From contig NZ_JABMCE010000085.1 in the NCBI RefSeq assembly GCF_013359865.1, positions 124,001 to 188,000 on the forward strand: a DNA stretch of 64,000 nucleotides. Reading direction: 5' to 3'. A model generated the notes under the pieces. That model made no database searches. It was given only the letters and a program-made list of their open reading frames with translations, and was not told where the DNA came from. Both the position numbers and the translations under genes were made by a program. Below are positions 52,132-60,595 of this stretch, piece by piece; position 1 is the first letter of the stretch, and the number at the start of each line of letters is the position of its first letter. Source of the DNA: Curtobacterium pusillum (GTDB lineage Bacteria > Actinomycetota > Actinomycetes > Actinomycetales > Microbacteriaceae).

Positions 52132-53535
52132 GTGACGACGAACAGCGCACCCCGGCAGATCCGCTTCAACGCGTTCGACATGAACTGCGTCGCGCACCAG
52201 TCCTCGGGGCTGTGGCGGCACCCGCGCGACCGGTCGCGGCACTACAACGACCTGTCGTACTGGACGGACCTCGCGAAGCTGCTGGAGCGTGGAGCCTTCG
52301 ACGGGATCTTCATCGCCGACGTCCTCGGCACGTACGACGTCTACGGCGGGACGAACGAGGCGGCGCTCCGCACGGGGTCGCAGGTGCCGGTGAACGACCC
52401 GATCCTGCTCGTGTCCGCGATGGCGTCGGTGACGGAGCACCTCGGCTTCGGGATCACCGCGGGGACCGCGTACGAGCACCCGTACCCGTTCGCGCGCCGC
52501 ATCTCGACGCTCGACCACCTCACCAAGGGCCGCATCGGCTGGAACGTCGTGACCGGCTACCTGCCGAGCGCCGCTCGGAACATGGGACAGAGCGACCAGC
52601 TCTCGCACGACGACCGGTACGACGTCGCGGACGAGTACCTCGAGGTGCTCTACAAGCTGTGGGAGGGCTCGTGGGAGGACGACGCCGTCGTCGAGGACCG
52701 CGAGTCCGGCGTCTTCACCGACCCGGCGAAGGTGCACCCGATCGAGCACCACGGCACGCACTTCGACGTCCCGGGCATCCACCTCTCCGAGCCGTCCGTG
52801 CAGCGCTCGCCCGTCATCTACCAGGCGGGCGCGTCGCCGCGCGGCATCCGCTTCGCGGCGGAGAACGCCGAGGCGGTGTTCGTCGGTGCGCCGACGGTCG
52901 AACAGCTCGCCACGACCGTCGCGAAGGTCCGCGATGCCCTGGAGGCTGCTGGTCGCGACCGGTACGCCGCTCGCGTCTACACGCTGCTCACCGTGATCAC
53001 GGACGCGACGGACGAACTCGCGCAGGCGAAGTACGAGGACTACCTGTCCTACGCGTCCGAGCTCGGCGCGCTCGTCCTGAACTCCGGCTGGATGGGCGTC
53101 GACCTGTCGCAGTGGGACCTCGACGAGCCGCTCGGGGACGTCGAGTCGAACGCGATCCAGTCGGCCGCGGCGAACATCGCGGCGGCGACCGGTTCGGACG
53201 GCTCGAAGTGGACGATCCGCGACCTCGCCCGGCACACCGCGATCGGCGGGCTCGGTCCGGTGGCGGTCGGCAGCGGTGCGACGATCGCGGACCGGCTCGT
53301 GGAGATCCAGGAGCAGACCGACGTCGACGGGTTCAACCTCGCGTACGCGGTGACCCCCGGCACCTGGGAGGACGTCATCGAGTTCGTGGTGCCGGAGCTC
53401 CGCGCGCGGGGCGTCTACCCCGACGGTTACGAGCCCGGGTCGCTCCGTCACAAGCTGCACGGCCGCGGCGATCGGCTGCCGGACGAGCACCGCGGTGCCT
53501 CGTTCCGTGTCGGCCAGCGCTCCGTCGTAGGCTGA
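52132..53535 (+). CDS. FMN-dependent monooxygenase, NtaA/SnaA/DszA family
   Basis: A 467-residue bacterial-luciferase-like monooxygenase of the NtaA/SnaA/DszA type, which uses reduced FMN from a partner reductase. FNAFDMNCVAHQSSGLWRHP, SYWTDLAKLLERG, FDGIFIADVLGTYDVYGG and GRIGWNVVTGYLPSAARNMG are typical. Position between suf genes and the cysteine operon fits release of sulfur from organosulfur compounds, but members also oxidise chelators and pristinamycin. No reductase gene is next to it. TAGCCT lies seven bases before the GTG. Confidence 0.86.
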   Translation: MTTNSAPRQIRFNAFDMNCVAHQSSGLWRHPRDRSRHYNDLSYWTDLAKLLERGAFDGIFIADVLGTYDVYGGTNEAALRTGSQVPVNDPILLVSAMASVTEHLGFGITAGTAYEHPYPFARRISTLDHLTKGRIGWNVVTGYLPSAARNMGQSDQLSHDDRYDVADEYLEVLYKLWEGSWEDDAVVEDRESGVFTDPAKVHPIEHHGTHFDVPGIHLSEPSVQRSPVIYQAGASPRGIRFAAENAEAVFVGAPTVEQLATTVAKVRDALEAAGRDRYAARVYTLLTVITDATDELAQAKYEDYLSYASELGALVLNSGWMGVDLSQWDLDEPLGDVESNAIQSAAANIAAATGSDGSKWTIRDLARHTAIGGLGPVAVGSGATIADRLVEIQEQTDVDGFNLAYAVTPGTWEDVIEFVVPELRARGVYPDGYEPGSLRHKLHGRGDRLPDEHRGASFRVGQRSVVG

Positions 53536-53539
53536 ACGG

Positions 53540-54067
53540 ATGATCGGATCGTCCTGGGTCGTGCGCGCCGCGACCGAGGACGAGGTCGCCGGCTGCACCG
53601 CCCTGTGGACGACCGCCGTCGCGACGCGTGACGGTGCTCCGGAGTCGGACGCCGTCCGGGACCGCGCACGGGCGAAGTTCGCGGCGCCGCGGGTGGCGCT
53701 CGTCGTGGCGTCGGACGACCGTGGGCTCGCCGGGTTCGGCCTCGTCACGGCGCCAGGCACCGGCCGGCCCGACGATCCGGACGACGCCGCGTACCTCTCA
53801 CTCCTCGCCGTCGATCCGCGGGCGCAGGGTCACGGCCTCGGTCGGTCCCTGCTGCGGGCCGCCGTCGCCGGGGCCGGAGGCGCCGGACACCGCCGGTGCC
53901 TGCTGCACGCGCTCGAGGGCAACGCGCCCGCGCTCCGGCTCTACCGCAGCGCCGGTTTCCACCCCGTCGGGGCAGTGTTCCCGCATGCGCTGAGCGGCCG
54001 GCCCACCCGCGCCTGGGTCGCCGATGCAGGCACCTACGGCGCGGACGGTGAGCTCGTCGGGGCCTGA
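53540..54067 (+). CDS. GNAT acetyltransferase
   Basis: A 175-residue GNAT enzyme; acetyl-CoA loop VDPRAQGHGLGRSLL, then NAPALRLYRSAGF. Starts four bases after the monooxygenase stop, but TAGGCT lies six bases before the ATG, so it can be transcribed alone. Its 3' end overlaps the converging SRPBCC gene by 34 bases. Confidence 0.82.
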   Translation: MIGSSWVVRAATEDEVAGCTALWTTAVATRDGAPESDAVRDRARAKFAAPRVALVVASDDRGLAGFGLVTAPGTGRPDDPDDAAYLSLLAVDPRAQGHGLGRSLLRAAVAGAGGAGHRRCLLHALEGNAPALRLYRSAGFHPVGAVFPHALSGRPTRAWVADAGTYGADGELVGA

Positions 54068-54522
54068 CCGCCGTCGCGGAGCTCGGCCGCCAGGGACGCG
54101 TTCCGCGCGCGGATGAGGTGCGGCAGGTACCGCGCCAGCGCGACCCGCTCGGCGAGCAGGCCGAGCGGACCGAGCGGCGCGCGGAACTCGATCTCGTCCA
54201 CCATCCGGGTGCCGCGAGCCGACGGCTCGAAGCGGTGCTCGTGCCGGAACCGGGCGAACGGCCCACGCACCTGTTCGTCGACGAACGCGTGGGGCGCCTC
54301 CAGAGCGGTGATCCGGCTCGTCATCCGCCAGACGACACCGAAGTGACGGGCTCGCCACGTGACGGTCTCGCCGAGCCCGATCGTGCCGGAGGTCGTGCCG
54401 GCGACCGCGCGCTCGGCGCTGGCGGCCATCGATCGTTCGTGCGCGTCGATGTCGAGCGACAGCGCGAAGGCGCGCTCGGGCGGGACGTCGAGCTCGGTGA
54501 CGACCCGGAACGACACGGTCAC
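54034..54522 (-). CDS. SRPBCC-fold protein
   Basis: A 162-residue START/SRPBCC-like lipid- or ligand-binding protein (TVSFRVVTELDVPPERAFALSLD, ETVTWRARHFGV, VDEQVRGPFARFRHEHRFEP, GTRMVDEIEFRAPLGPLG). Its GTG start overlaps the stop of the acetyltransferase upstream (GTGA), so they form an operon. Similar proteins act as cyclases or toxins of MT0933-like antitoxins; here the antitoxin-like gene is 4 kb away. Confidence 0.78.
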   Translation of the reverse strand: MTVSFRVVTELDVPPERAFALSLDIDAHERSMAASAERAVAGTTSGTIGLGETVTWRARHFGVVWRMTSRITALEAPHAFVDEQVRGPFARFRHEHRFEPSARGTRMVDEIEFRAPLGPLGLLAERVALARYLPHLIRARNASLAAELRDGGQAPTSSPSAP

Positions 54523-55094
54523 GTCGTCGGCCAGACCGTCGGGTCGGAACGGTCGTCCTCGCGGAGTGCTGCGGCGATGAGCTGGTCGTGGCGTCGCCCG
54601 CGGTGGAGCACGCCGGCGCGGAGCCGGCCCTCGTAGCGGAGGCCGAGCCGCCGGGCGATCGCCGCCGACGGTGCGTTCGCCGCGATCGCGCGCCACTGCA
54701 CACGGACGAGACCGAGTCCGTCGGGGAACGGCGCGAACGCCCACTCCAGCACGGCCGCTGCGGCCTCGGTCATGAGCCCCTGCCCGCGTCCGTCCGGGTG
54801 CATCGCGTACCCGATCTCGGCGGCACCGTCCACGAACCCGAACAGGCCGACGGTGCCGAGCAGCCGGGGATCGTCGGCCCGACGGACGCCGAACTCGTAC
54901 CGGGAGCCCGCCGTCCAGCCCGCGCGCACGATCTCGGTGATCCAGTGGTGCGCCTCGGCACGGCCGTACGGCACCGGAACCGGGGTGTAGGCGATGACGT
55001 CCGGATCGTTCGCGTACGCCACGACGTCGTCCGCGTCGGCGGGTTCCGGCACCGAGAGCACGAGCCGGTCGGTGCGGAGCGTGACGGGGTCCAT
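54519..55094 (-). CDS. GNAT acetyltransferase, RimJ/RimL type
   Basis: A 191-residue acetyltransferase of the ribosomal-protein N-acetyltransferase group (TLRTDRLVLSVPEPAD, EIGYAMHPDGRGQGLMTEA, NAPSAAIARRLGLRYEGRLR). Leaderless start: TAGGCT six bases before the ATG. Diverges from the dipeptidase gene. Confidence 0.86.
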   Translation of the reverse strand: MDPVTLRTDRLVLSVPEPADADDVVAYANDPDVIAYTPVPVPYGRAEAHHWITEIVRAGWTAGSRYEFGVRRADDPRLLGTVGLFGFVDGAAEIGYAMHPDGRGQGLMTEAAAAVLEWAFAPFPDGLGLVRVQWRAIAANAPSAAIARRLGLRYEGRLRAGVLHRGRRHDQLIAAALREDDRSDPTVWPTT

Positions 55095-55137
55095 CCGCCG
55101 AGCCTAACGACGCCCGGGCCCGCGGTACCGTCGGGAC

Positions 55138-56175
55138 ATGACGTTCGACACGCTGCCGTTCCCGGTCATCGACGGACACAACGACCTGCCGTGGGAGCGA
55201 CGCGACACGCACGGTTCCGGGGTGGACGGCATCGACTCCGAGGAGGGATCGCTGCACACCGACCTCCCGAAGCTCCGCGCGGGCGGCGTCGTCGGTCAGT
55301 TCTGGTCGGTGTTCGTCCCCGCCGACGACCCCGACCCCGTGCGGACGACGCTGCAGCAGATCGACGTCGCGCACCGGCTCATCGAGCGGTACCCGGAGTC
55401 GCTCGCGCTGGCCCGGACCGCGGCCGAGGTCCGAGCCGCCGTCGACTCCGGTCGGATCGCGTCGCTCCTCGGTGCGGAGGGCGGGCACTCGATCGGCGAC
55501 GACCTGGCCGTCCTCCGTGACCTGGCCCGGCTCGGCGTCCGGTACATGACGCTCACGCACAACGACGACACCGCCTGGGCCGATTCCGCGACCGGTTCGC
55601 ACCCGCACGGCGGGCTCACGGACCGCGGACGAGAGATCGTCGCCGAGATGGAGCGGATCGGCATGCTCGTCGACCTGTCGCACACCGCACCGGCGACGAT
55701 GCGCGACACCCTCGACGTCGCCACGCAGCCCGTGGTGTTCAGCCACTCGTCGACGATCGCGGTGAACGACCACCCCCGCAACGTGCCGGACGACGTGCTC
55801 GCCCGGCTGGCGGACAACGGTGGCGTGGTGATGATCACCTTCGTGCCGAAGTTCGTGTCGGCGGCCTGGGCCGGGTGGGAGGACGCCGGGTCGGTCGGGG
55901 AGCCGCCGCTCGTGACGGTGTCCGACGTCGCGGACCACGTCGAGCACGCGCGCGAGGTGGCTGGTGCGTCCCACATCGGCCTCGGTGGGGACTACGACGG
56001 CACCCCGGTGCTGCCGCCGGACCTCCGGGACGTGTCGCGGTACCCGGTGCTCGCGGCGGAGCTCCGCCGCCGTGGATGGGGCCAGGAGGACATGCGGGCG
56101 CTGGCCGGCGGCAACGTGCTCCGGGTGCTCGAGGCGACCGACGGGCGCTTCGCGCGCACGGCGCACGTGCGCTGA
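55138..56175 (+). CDS. Membrane dipeptidase family (renal dipeptidase-like) peptidase
   Basis: A 345-residue zinc peptidase of family M19. Zinc ligands: IDGHNDLPW (His14, Asp16), GAEGGHSIG, DLSHTAP and FSHSS; GGDYDG closes the site. It cleaves dipeptides, including those with D-residues. No signal peptide, so cytosolic. TACCGT six bases before the ATG. Confidence 0.9.
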   Translation: MTFDTLPFPVIDGHNDLPWERRDTHGSGVDGIDSEEGSLHTDLPKLRAGGVVGQFWSVFVPADDPDPVRTTLQQIDVAHRLIERYPESLALARTAAEVRAAVDSGRIASLLGAEGGHSIGDDLAVLRDLARLGVRYMTLTHNDDTAWADSATGSHPHGGLTDRGREIVAEMERIGMLVDLSHTAPATMRDTLDVATQPVVFSHSSTIAVNDHPRNVPDDVLARLADNGGVVMITFVPKFVSAAWAGWEDAGSVGEPPLVTVSDVADHVEHAREVAGASHIGLGGDYDGTPVLPPDLRDVSRYPVLAAELRRRGWGQEDMRALAGGNVLRVLEATDGRFARTAHVR

Positions 56176-56251
56176 CGCGTCGGCGCTGCGGTGGTAGCGG
56201 CGGCGGTGGCGCGGCGGCGCTGTGGCGCGGCGGCGGTGGCGCGGTCGCTGT

Positions 56252-56347
56252 GGCGCGAAAGCGACAAGCCCGCGGCAAGCGGCACGGTCCTTTCGGCGAA
56301 AGCGACAGATTGCCGCGAGAGTCAGGCGGGAAGCTGTCGCTTTGGCG
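56252..56347. repeat. Family B GCGAAAGCGACA repeats, locus 3
   Basis: Two direct units (GGCGCGAAAGCGACAAGCC near 56252 and TTCGGCGAAAGCGACAGATT near 56292) and one inverted unit (AGCTGTCGCTTTGGCG near 56332-56347). The pattern, two direct then one inverted, is the same as at locus 1, though the sites are 31 kb apart. Confidence 0.78.
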
Positions 56348-56374
56348 AGCGAGCCGGCCGGCGACGGACGGGAG

Positions 56375-56401
56375 GCGCGGCGCGCGTCCGTCGCGCCGCG
56401 C
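56375..56401. terminator. GC hairpin, GGAGGCGCGG-related
   Basis: Perfect ten-base arms GCGCGGCGCG (56375-56384) and complement (56392-56401), loop CGTCCGT. The left flank GACGGGAGGCGCGG links it to family A. Likely ends transcription from the dipeptidase gene. Confidence 0.6.
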
Positions 56402-56454
56402 ACGTCATCGGACAGGGACACGCTGGGTCGGATCGCTAGGATCGCAGCGCACGC

Positions 56455-56477
56455 CGTGCCTCCAGGGCGGAGGCACG
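56455..56477 (+). promoter_or_regulatory. Hairpin in the cysK leader
   Basis: Nine-base stem CGTGCCTCC (56455-56463) with 56469-56477, loop AGGGC, ending 27 bases before the cysK start. It may be a plain 5'-end stabiliser or part of control; no known riboswitch pattern is recognised. Confidence 0.4.
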
Positions 56478-56504
56478 CGACCTGACCCGAAGAGGACGGT
56501 ACCG

Positions 56505-57443
56505 ATGAGCGGCACGATCCACGACAACATCTCGCAGGCGTTCGGGAACACGCCGCTGGTCCGGCTGAACCGCCTCCCGAAGGAGGGCGGAGCCGAGATC
56601 CTGGCGAAGCTCGAGTTCTACAACCCGGGCGCGAGCGTGAAGGACCGCCTCGGCGTCGCGATCATCGACGCAGCCGAGGAGTCCGGCGAGCTGCAGGCCG
56701 GTGGCACCATCGTCGAGGGGTCCTCCGGCAACACGGGCATCGCGCTGGCGCTGGTCGGCGCCGCCCGCGGGTACCGGGTCGTCATCACGATGCCCGAGAC
56801 GATGAGCGTCGAGCGTCGTGCGCTCATCCGCGCGTACGGGGCCGAGATCGTCCTCACGCCCGGTCCTGAGGGCATGAAGGGCGCGGTGTCGAAGGCCGAG
56901 CAGATCGTCGCGGAGACGCCGGGCGCGATCCTCGCCCACCAGTTCGAGACACCGGCGAACGCGGCGATCCACCGGAAGACCACGGCGGAGGAGATCCTCC
57001 GCGACACCGAGGGGCACGTCGACGTGTTCGTCGCCGGGGTCGGCACCGGTGGCACCATCACGGGCGTCGGCCAGGTCCTCAAGGAGCGCGTGCCCGGCGT
57101 GCAGATCGTCGCCGTCGAGCCGAAGGACTCGCCGCTGCTCACCGAGGGCAAGGCCGGTCCGCACAAGATCCAGGGCATCGGCGCGAACTTCATCCCGGAG
57201 GTCCTCGACCGGAGCGTCATCGACGAGGTGTTCGACGTCGAACTGGACGACGCGCTCCGCGTGGCCCGCGACCTCGGCACGCAGGAGGGGATCCTCGCCG
57301 GCATCTCGTCGGGCGCGATCGTCCACGCCGCGATCGAGATCGCCGCCCGCCCGGAGAACGTCGGCAAGCGCGTCGTCGCGGTCGTGTGCGACACCGGTGA
57401 GCGCTACCTGTCGACCGTGCTCTTCGAGGGACTCACTGCGTGA
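56505..57443 (+). CDS. cysK: Cysteine synthase (O-acetylserine sulfhydrylase)
   Basis: A 312-residue PLP enzyme that makes L-cysteine from O-acetylserine and sulfide. PLP lysine K46 in NPGASVKDRLG; EGSSGNTGIALA and GVGTGGTITGVG bind cofactor and substrate; the end GISSGAIVHAA is typical. AGAGGA ribosome site. The stop overlaps the cysE start (GTGA). Confidence 0.95.
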   Translation: MSGTIHDNISQAFGNTPLVRLNRLPKEGGAEILAKLEFYNPGASVKDRLGVAIIDAAEESGELQAGGTIVEGSSGNTGIALALVGAARGYRVVITMPETMSVERRALIRAYGAEIVLTPGPEGMKGAVSKAEQIVAETPGAILAHQFETPANAAIHRKTTAEEILRDTEGHVDVFVAGVGTGGTITGVGQVLKERVPGVQIVAVEPKDSPLLTEGKAGPHKIQGIGANFIPEVLDRSVIDEVFDVELDDALRVARDLGTQEGILAGISSGAIVHAAIEIAARPENVGKRVVAVVCDTGERYLSTVLFEGLTA

Positions 57444-58024
57444 AGCCTCCTGTCCGACGAGGCGTGCTGCGGACCGTCCGGGAGGACCTCGCCGCAGCAC
57501 GCCGCGGTGACCCCGCTTCCCGCGGCGACCTCGAGAACGCGCTCGTGTACTCGGGGTTGCACGCCATCTGGACCTACCGGCTGACCCACCGACTGTGGAT
57601 CGCCGAGGGGCTGCCCGGCTCGCGGTTCGCGGCGCGCGTGATCGCGCAGATCGCCCGTTCGCTGACGGGCATCGAGATCCACCCCGGCGCGCGCATCGGC
57701 CGGCGGTTCTTCATCGACCACGGCATGGGCGTCGTCATCGGGGAGACGGCGGTGGTCGGCGACGACGTGGTGGTCTTCCACGGGGTGACCCTCGGTGGGC
57801 GCGGCGGCGAACACGGCCCCGGCGCTCGTCGGCACCCGGCGGTGGGCGACCGAGTGGTGCTCGGGGCGGGGTCGTCGCTCATCGGCGCGATCACGGTCGG
57901 GGCGGACTCCGTCGTGGGAGCGAACACCGTGGTGACGAAGGACGTCCCCGCGGGCTCGGTCGTCACGGGCGTGGCTGGCTCGGCGCGCCCCCGCTCCGGG
58001 CACGAGGGCGTGCCGACGCTCTGA
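57440..58024 (+). CDS. cysE: Serine O-acetyltransferase
   Basis: A 194-residue acetyltransferase that makes O-acetylserine for CysK. N-terminal helical domain, then left-handed beta-helix with GIEIHPGARIGRRFFIDHG-like hexapeptides and catalytic His (DHGMGVVIGETA, VFHGVTLGG). Coupled to cysK, so both enzymes of the cysteine synthase complex are made together. The short C-terminus lacks the E. coli ...DFVI ending used for complex formation. Confidence 0.94.
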   Translation: MKPPVRRGVLRTVREDLAAARRGDPASRGDLENALVYSGLHAIWTYRLTHRLWIAEGLPGSRFAARVIAQIARSLTGIEIHPGARIGRRFFIDHGMGVVIGETAVVGDDVVVFHGVTLGGRGGEHGPGARRHPAVGDRVVLGAGSSLIGAITVGADSVVGANTVVTKDVPAGSVVTGVAGSARPRSGHEGVPTL

Positions 58025-58054
58025 GGGAGCGGGCGCGTCGACGCCCGCACCGCG

Positions 58055-58354
58055 TCAGCTCTTCTCGCAGGCGATCCCGTCGCCGTCCGCGTCCATCTTC
58101 TTGTTCGCCTTGTAGAGGGCGTCGTCCTTCTTCACGGTGCCCTTGAGCGCCCGGTAGGTGACCTTCCCCTTCGACGTGACGCGGTTCTTCGTGACGGACT
58201 TCTTGGCGATGCCGCCCGAGTACACCTTCTGCACGGCGGTGCAGTTCTTGTAGACGGTCGGGGCGGCCTGCGCGGTCGAGGCGCCGCCGACGACGACGGA
58301 CGCGGCGAGCACGGTGGCGGCGGCGGTGATGCCGAGGGTTCGGGTGAGTCGCAC
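58055..58354 (-). CDS. Secreted Excalibur calcium-binding-domain protein
   Basis: A 99-residue exported protein: signal peptide to about ASTAQA (residue 29), then the Excalibur domain with YKNCTAVQKVYSGGI and the calcium loop DADGDGIACE. The start is the GTG with TACCCT six bases upstream on the minus strand; an upstream ATG at 58507 would bury the signal. Function is unknown; the domain is often found on surface nucleases and envelope proteins. Confidence 0.85.
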   Translation of the reverse strand: MRLTRTLGITAAATVLAASVVVGGASTAQAAPTVYKNCTAVQKVYSGGIAKKSVTKNRVTSKGKVTYRALKGTVKKDDALYKANKKMDADGDGIACEKS

Positions 58355-58437
58355 GACCTGAGGGTACGTCGCTGCCGGGCGCCGGGTCCCACCCCAGAAC
58401 GAGGCGCGTGGTCGGTGGTGTGGTGCATGCTCGAACC

Positions 58438-58821
58438 ATGGACGGCGAGACGCTGCACGAGGTCGCGGCCCGGACCGCGATGGGCCTGCCCGCCGTGGCC
58501 GAGACACAGCCGTTCGGCGAGGGCGCGTTCGTCTACAAGGTCGTGGGGAAGATGTTCGTGATGACCTCGGAATTGCGGGGCGTGCCGATCGTGAACCTCA
58601 AGTGCGCCCCGCCGCACGGTGCCGCCCTCGTGCGCGACCACGACGAGATCACGCCGGGCTGGCACATGAACAAGCAGCACTGGATCACGCTGTCGCCCGG
58701 CGACGGCATCGACGAGACCCTGGTGGAGGACCTCGTCGGCAACGCGTACGACCTCGTCGTCGCGAAGCTGCCGCAGGCGAAGCGGCCGGTCGACCCGGCC
58801 CGCCGGGCGCAGTTCGACTGA
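58438..58821 (+). CDS. MmcQ/YjbR-family protein
   Basis: A 127-residue protein of the YjbR fold (TMGLPAVAET-like AMGLPAVAETQPFGEGAFVYKV, IVNLKCAPPHGAALV, PGWHMNKQHWITL), a DNA-binding-like fold of unknown role. The ATG at 58438 is chosen because upstream residues do not match the family. Confidence 0.88.
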   Translation: MDGETLHEVAARTAMGLPAVAETQPFGEGAFVYKVVGKMFVMTSELRGVPIVNLKCAPPHGAALVRDHDEITPGWHMNKQHWITLSPGDGIDETLVEDLVGNAYDLVVAKLPQAKRPVDPARRAQFD

Positions 58822-58868
58822 CACCCCGGCGGTCGGCGGAGGACGCGAGCGCGCCCACCGCCGTCGGG

Positions 58869-59321
58869 TCACGCCGGGTCGGATGCCCGCTGCTCGGACG
58901 GCAGCGACGGCCAGGCCTGCTCTCCGTACGGGGTCATCTGGAAGCTGATGAAGCGCCAGGCTCCGTTCGCTTCCCGGTGCAGCACCTGGGTCACGACGCC
59001 CTCGAGCGTCCGCTCACCGCCGCCCGGCGCCCGCATCCGGTTCGCGATCGGTCCCGTGATCACCGCGACGTCGTCGCCGACCACGCGCAGGTCGAGGTCG
59101 CCGCGGGTGATCTCGAGGTAGGGGCGACGGGTCGCGGTGTGCTCGAGCAGCTGCTGCTTGTCCTGGACGAGCCCGGGTGCGTGGATGTGCACGAGGGAGT
59201 CGTCGAAGAGCTCGTCGAGCGCGTCCAGGTCCACCGCGATGAGCGCCTCCTGGCGTCGTCGCTCGGCCGCGAGGAGTTCTTCGGCCACGGCCGGGCTCGC
59301 GGTCGTCACGCCCTGGACCAC
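58869..59321 (-). CDS. NTF2-like (DUF4440-type) protein
   Basis: A 150-residue SnoaL/NTF2-fold protein (EELLAAERRRQEALIAVDLDALDELFDDSLVHIHAPG, and GAWRFISFQMTPYG). It overlaps the 3' end of the FAD hydroxylase gene by 16 bases, so the two are coupled. Members act as isomerases, dehydratases or small hydroxylase partners on ring compounds. Confidence 0.85.
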   Translation of the reverse strand: MVQGVTTASPAVAEELLAAERRRQEALIAVDLDALDELFDDSLVHIHAPGLVQDKQQLLEHTATRRPYLEITRGDLDLRVVGDDVAVITGPIANRMRAPGGGERTLEGVVTQVLHREANGAWRFISFQMTPYGEQAWPSLPSEQRASDPA

Positions 59322-60595
59322 GGTGCCCCCGATGTCGTGGCGTCACTCGAACGGAACCCGGTGGCCTCGCCGGCCTCGAAGCCAGGGCGGGGCATGCCGA
59401 CGAGCGCGTGGTACTTGCTGAAGATGGCGTCGGCCTCGGCGAGGGGGAGCACCTGCTCGATGTCCTCGAACGGCTTGCCCTCGGTGCGTTCGGCGACCAT
59501 GCGGCGGATGACCTCGTAGGCCTCGCCGCGGTTCGCCATCACCAGTCGGTTGACCGGTCCGAGACGCTCGGCCTCGTACGCGCGGAGCGCCTCCGCCGGG
59601 TCGTCCGACTCCGTGAGCCGCTCGGCGACGATCCGGGCGTCGACGAACGCCTGGCACACGCCGTTGCCACCGCGCGGGTACATGGCGTGCGCGGCGTCGC
59701 CGAGCAGCACGACGCGGCCGTCCACCCAGGAGTCGAGCGGGTCGTGGTCGATGAGCGGGAACAGCAGCACCTCGTGCGCGTTCCGGAGCATCTCCTGGAC
59801 GTCGAGGAACGGCAGCTTCGTGTGCTCGAAGAGCGGCAGGATCTCGTCGACGGTGCCGTGCTGGTTCCAGTCCTCGACGGATTCGTCGCGGGTCGCCTCG
59901 ACGACCCAGTTCACCAGGGTCTCCCCGGTGCCCTCGAAGTCGTCGGCGATGGGGTAGACGATCATGCTCGCGATGCGGGGGTCGCCGATGTGCAGGATGG
60001 TGCCGCCGGTCTTGAACGGCTCCATGACGGTGGTGCCGCGCCACATCGTGATGCCCGAGTACTTCGGGTCGGCGCTCTCGGGGTGCATCTGCCGGCGGAC
60101 GGTGGACTTGATGCCGTCGGCGGCGATCACGACGTCCGCGTGCACCTCGCTCGTGCTGCCGTCGCGGTGCTGCAGGTGCAGCGTCGCGCCGGTGTCGTCG
60201 GAGTCGTAGGAGACGGTGCGGGCGCCGAGCACGACGGAGTCGGACCCGAGCCGGTCGATGACGGCACGGTACAGCATCATCTGCAGGTACCCGCGGTGCA
60301 CGAACCGCTGCGGGTAGAGGTACCCCATGTGCGTGCCGCAGAGCTCGGCGTAGATCTCCTGACCGAAGTGGTTGAAGAACAGCGACTCCTTCGCGTCGAC
60401 GGAGATCGAGTCGAACTCTTCCCGCAGGTCGATGTCCTCGAGCTCCTGCACCCCGTACGGCTTGATGTCGACTCCGACGCCGAGTGGCCTGAGTTCCGGG
60501 ACGGATTCGTAGATCCGTGGGGACAGCCCACGCTTGTGCAGCTGCAGTGCAGTGATGAGCCCTCCGGGGCCAGCACCGACGATGGCGATGTCCAT
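59306..60595 (-). CDS. FAD-dependent aromatic hydroxylase-like monooxygenase
   Basis: A 429-residue flavoprotein of the p-hydroxybenzoate/salicylate hydroxylase group. FAD motif VGAGPGGLITALQL at residues 6-19, the DG motif ADGIKSTVRRQ, and the second FAD contact RVVLLGDAAHAMYPRGGNG are intact. The ATG at 60595 has GAAGGAG eight bases upstream and is preferred to the GTG at 60604. It diverges from a DUF3500-like gene across an AT-rich gap; the NTF2-like gene follows in overlap. Oxidation of an aromatic acid is likely; the substrate is unknown. Confidence 0.87.
   Translation of the reverse strand: MDIAIVGAGPGGLITALQLHKRGLSPRIYESVPELRPLGVGVDIKPYGVQELEDIDLREEFDSISVDAKESLFFNHFGQEIYAELCGTHMGYLYPQRFVHRGYLQMMLYRAVIDRLGSDSVVLGARTVSYDSDDTGATLHLQHRDGSTSEVHADVVIAADGIKSTVRRQMHPESADPKYSGITMWRGTTVMEPFKTGGTILHIGDPRIASMIVYPIADDFEGTGETLVNWVVEATRDESVEDWNQHGTVDEILPLFEHTKLPFLDVQEMLRNAHEVLLFPLIDHDPLDSWVDGRVVLLGDAAHAMYPRGGNGVCQAFVDARIVAERLTESDDPAEALRAYEAERLGPVNRLVMANRGEAYEVIRRMVAERTEGKPFEDIEQVLPLAEADAIFSKYHALVGMPRPGFEAGEATGFRSSDATTSGAPWSRA

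Larger units (their letters stand above)
56176..56504. other. Repeat-rich region and leader of the cysteine operon
   Basis: No gene lies in this 329-base gap. It holds a degenerate GC tandem built on GTGGCGCGGCGGCG (56190-56256), the family B array, a hairpin at 56375-56401, a -10-like TAGGAT at 56437-56442 and a leader hairpin before cysK. Confidence 0.6.

Noticed and set aside
56455..56477. Riboswitch or T-box before cysK
   Set aside because: Only a nine-base hairpin in a short leader is seen; there is no conserved core of a SAM riboswitch or T-box.
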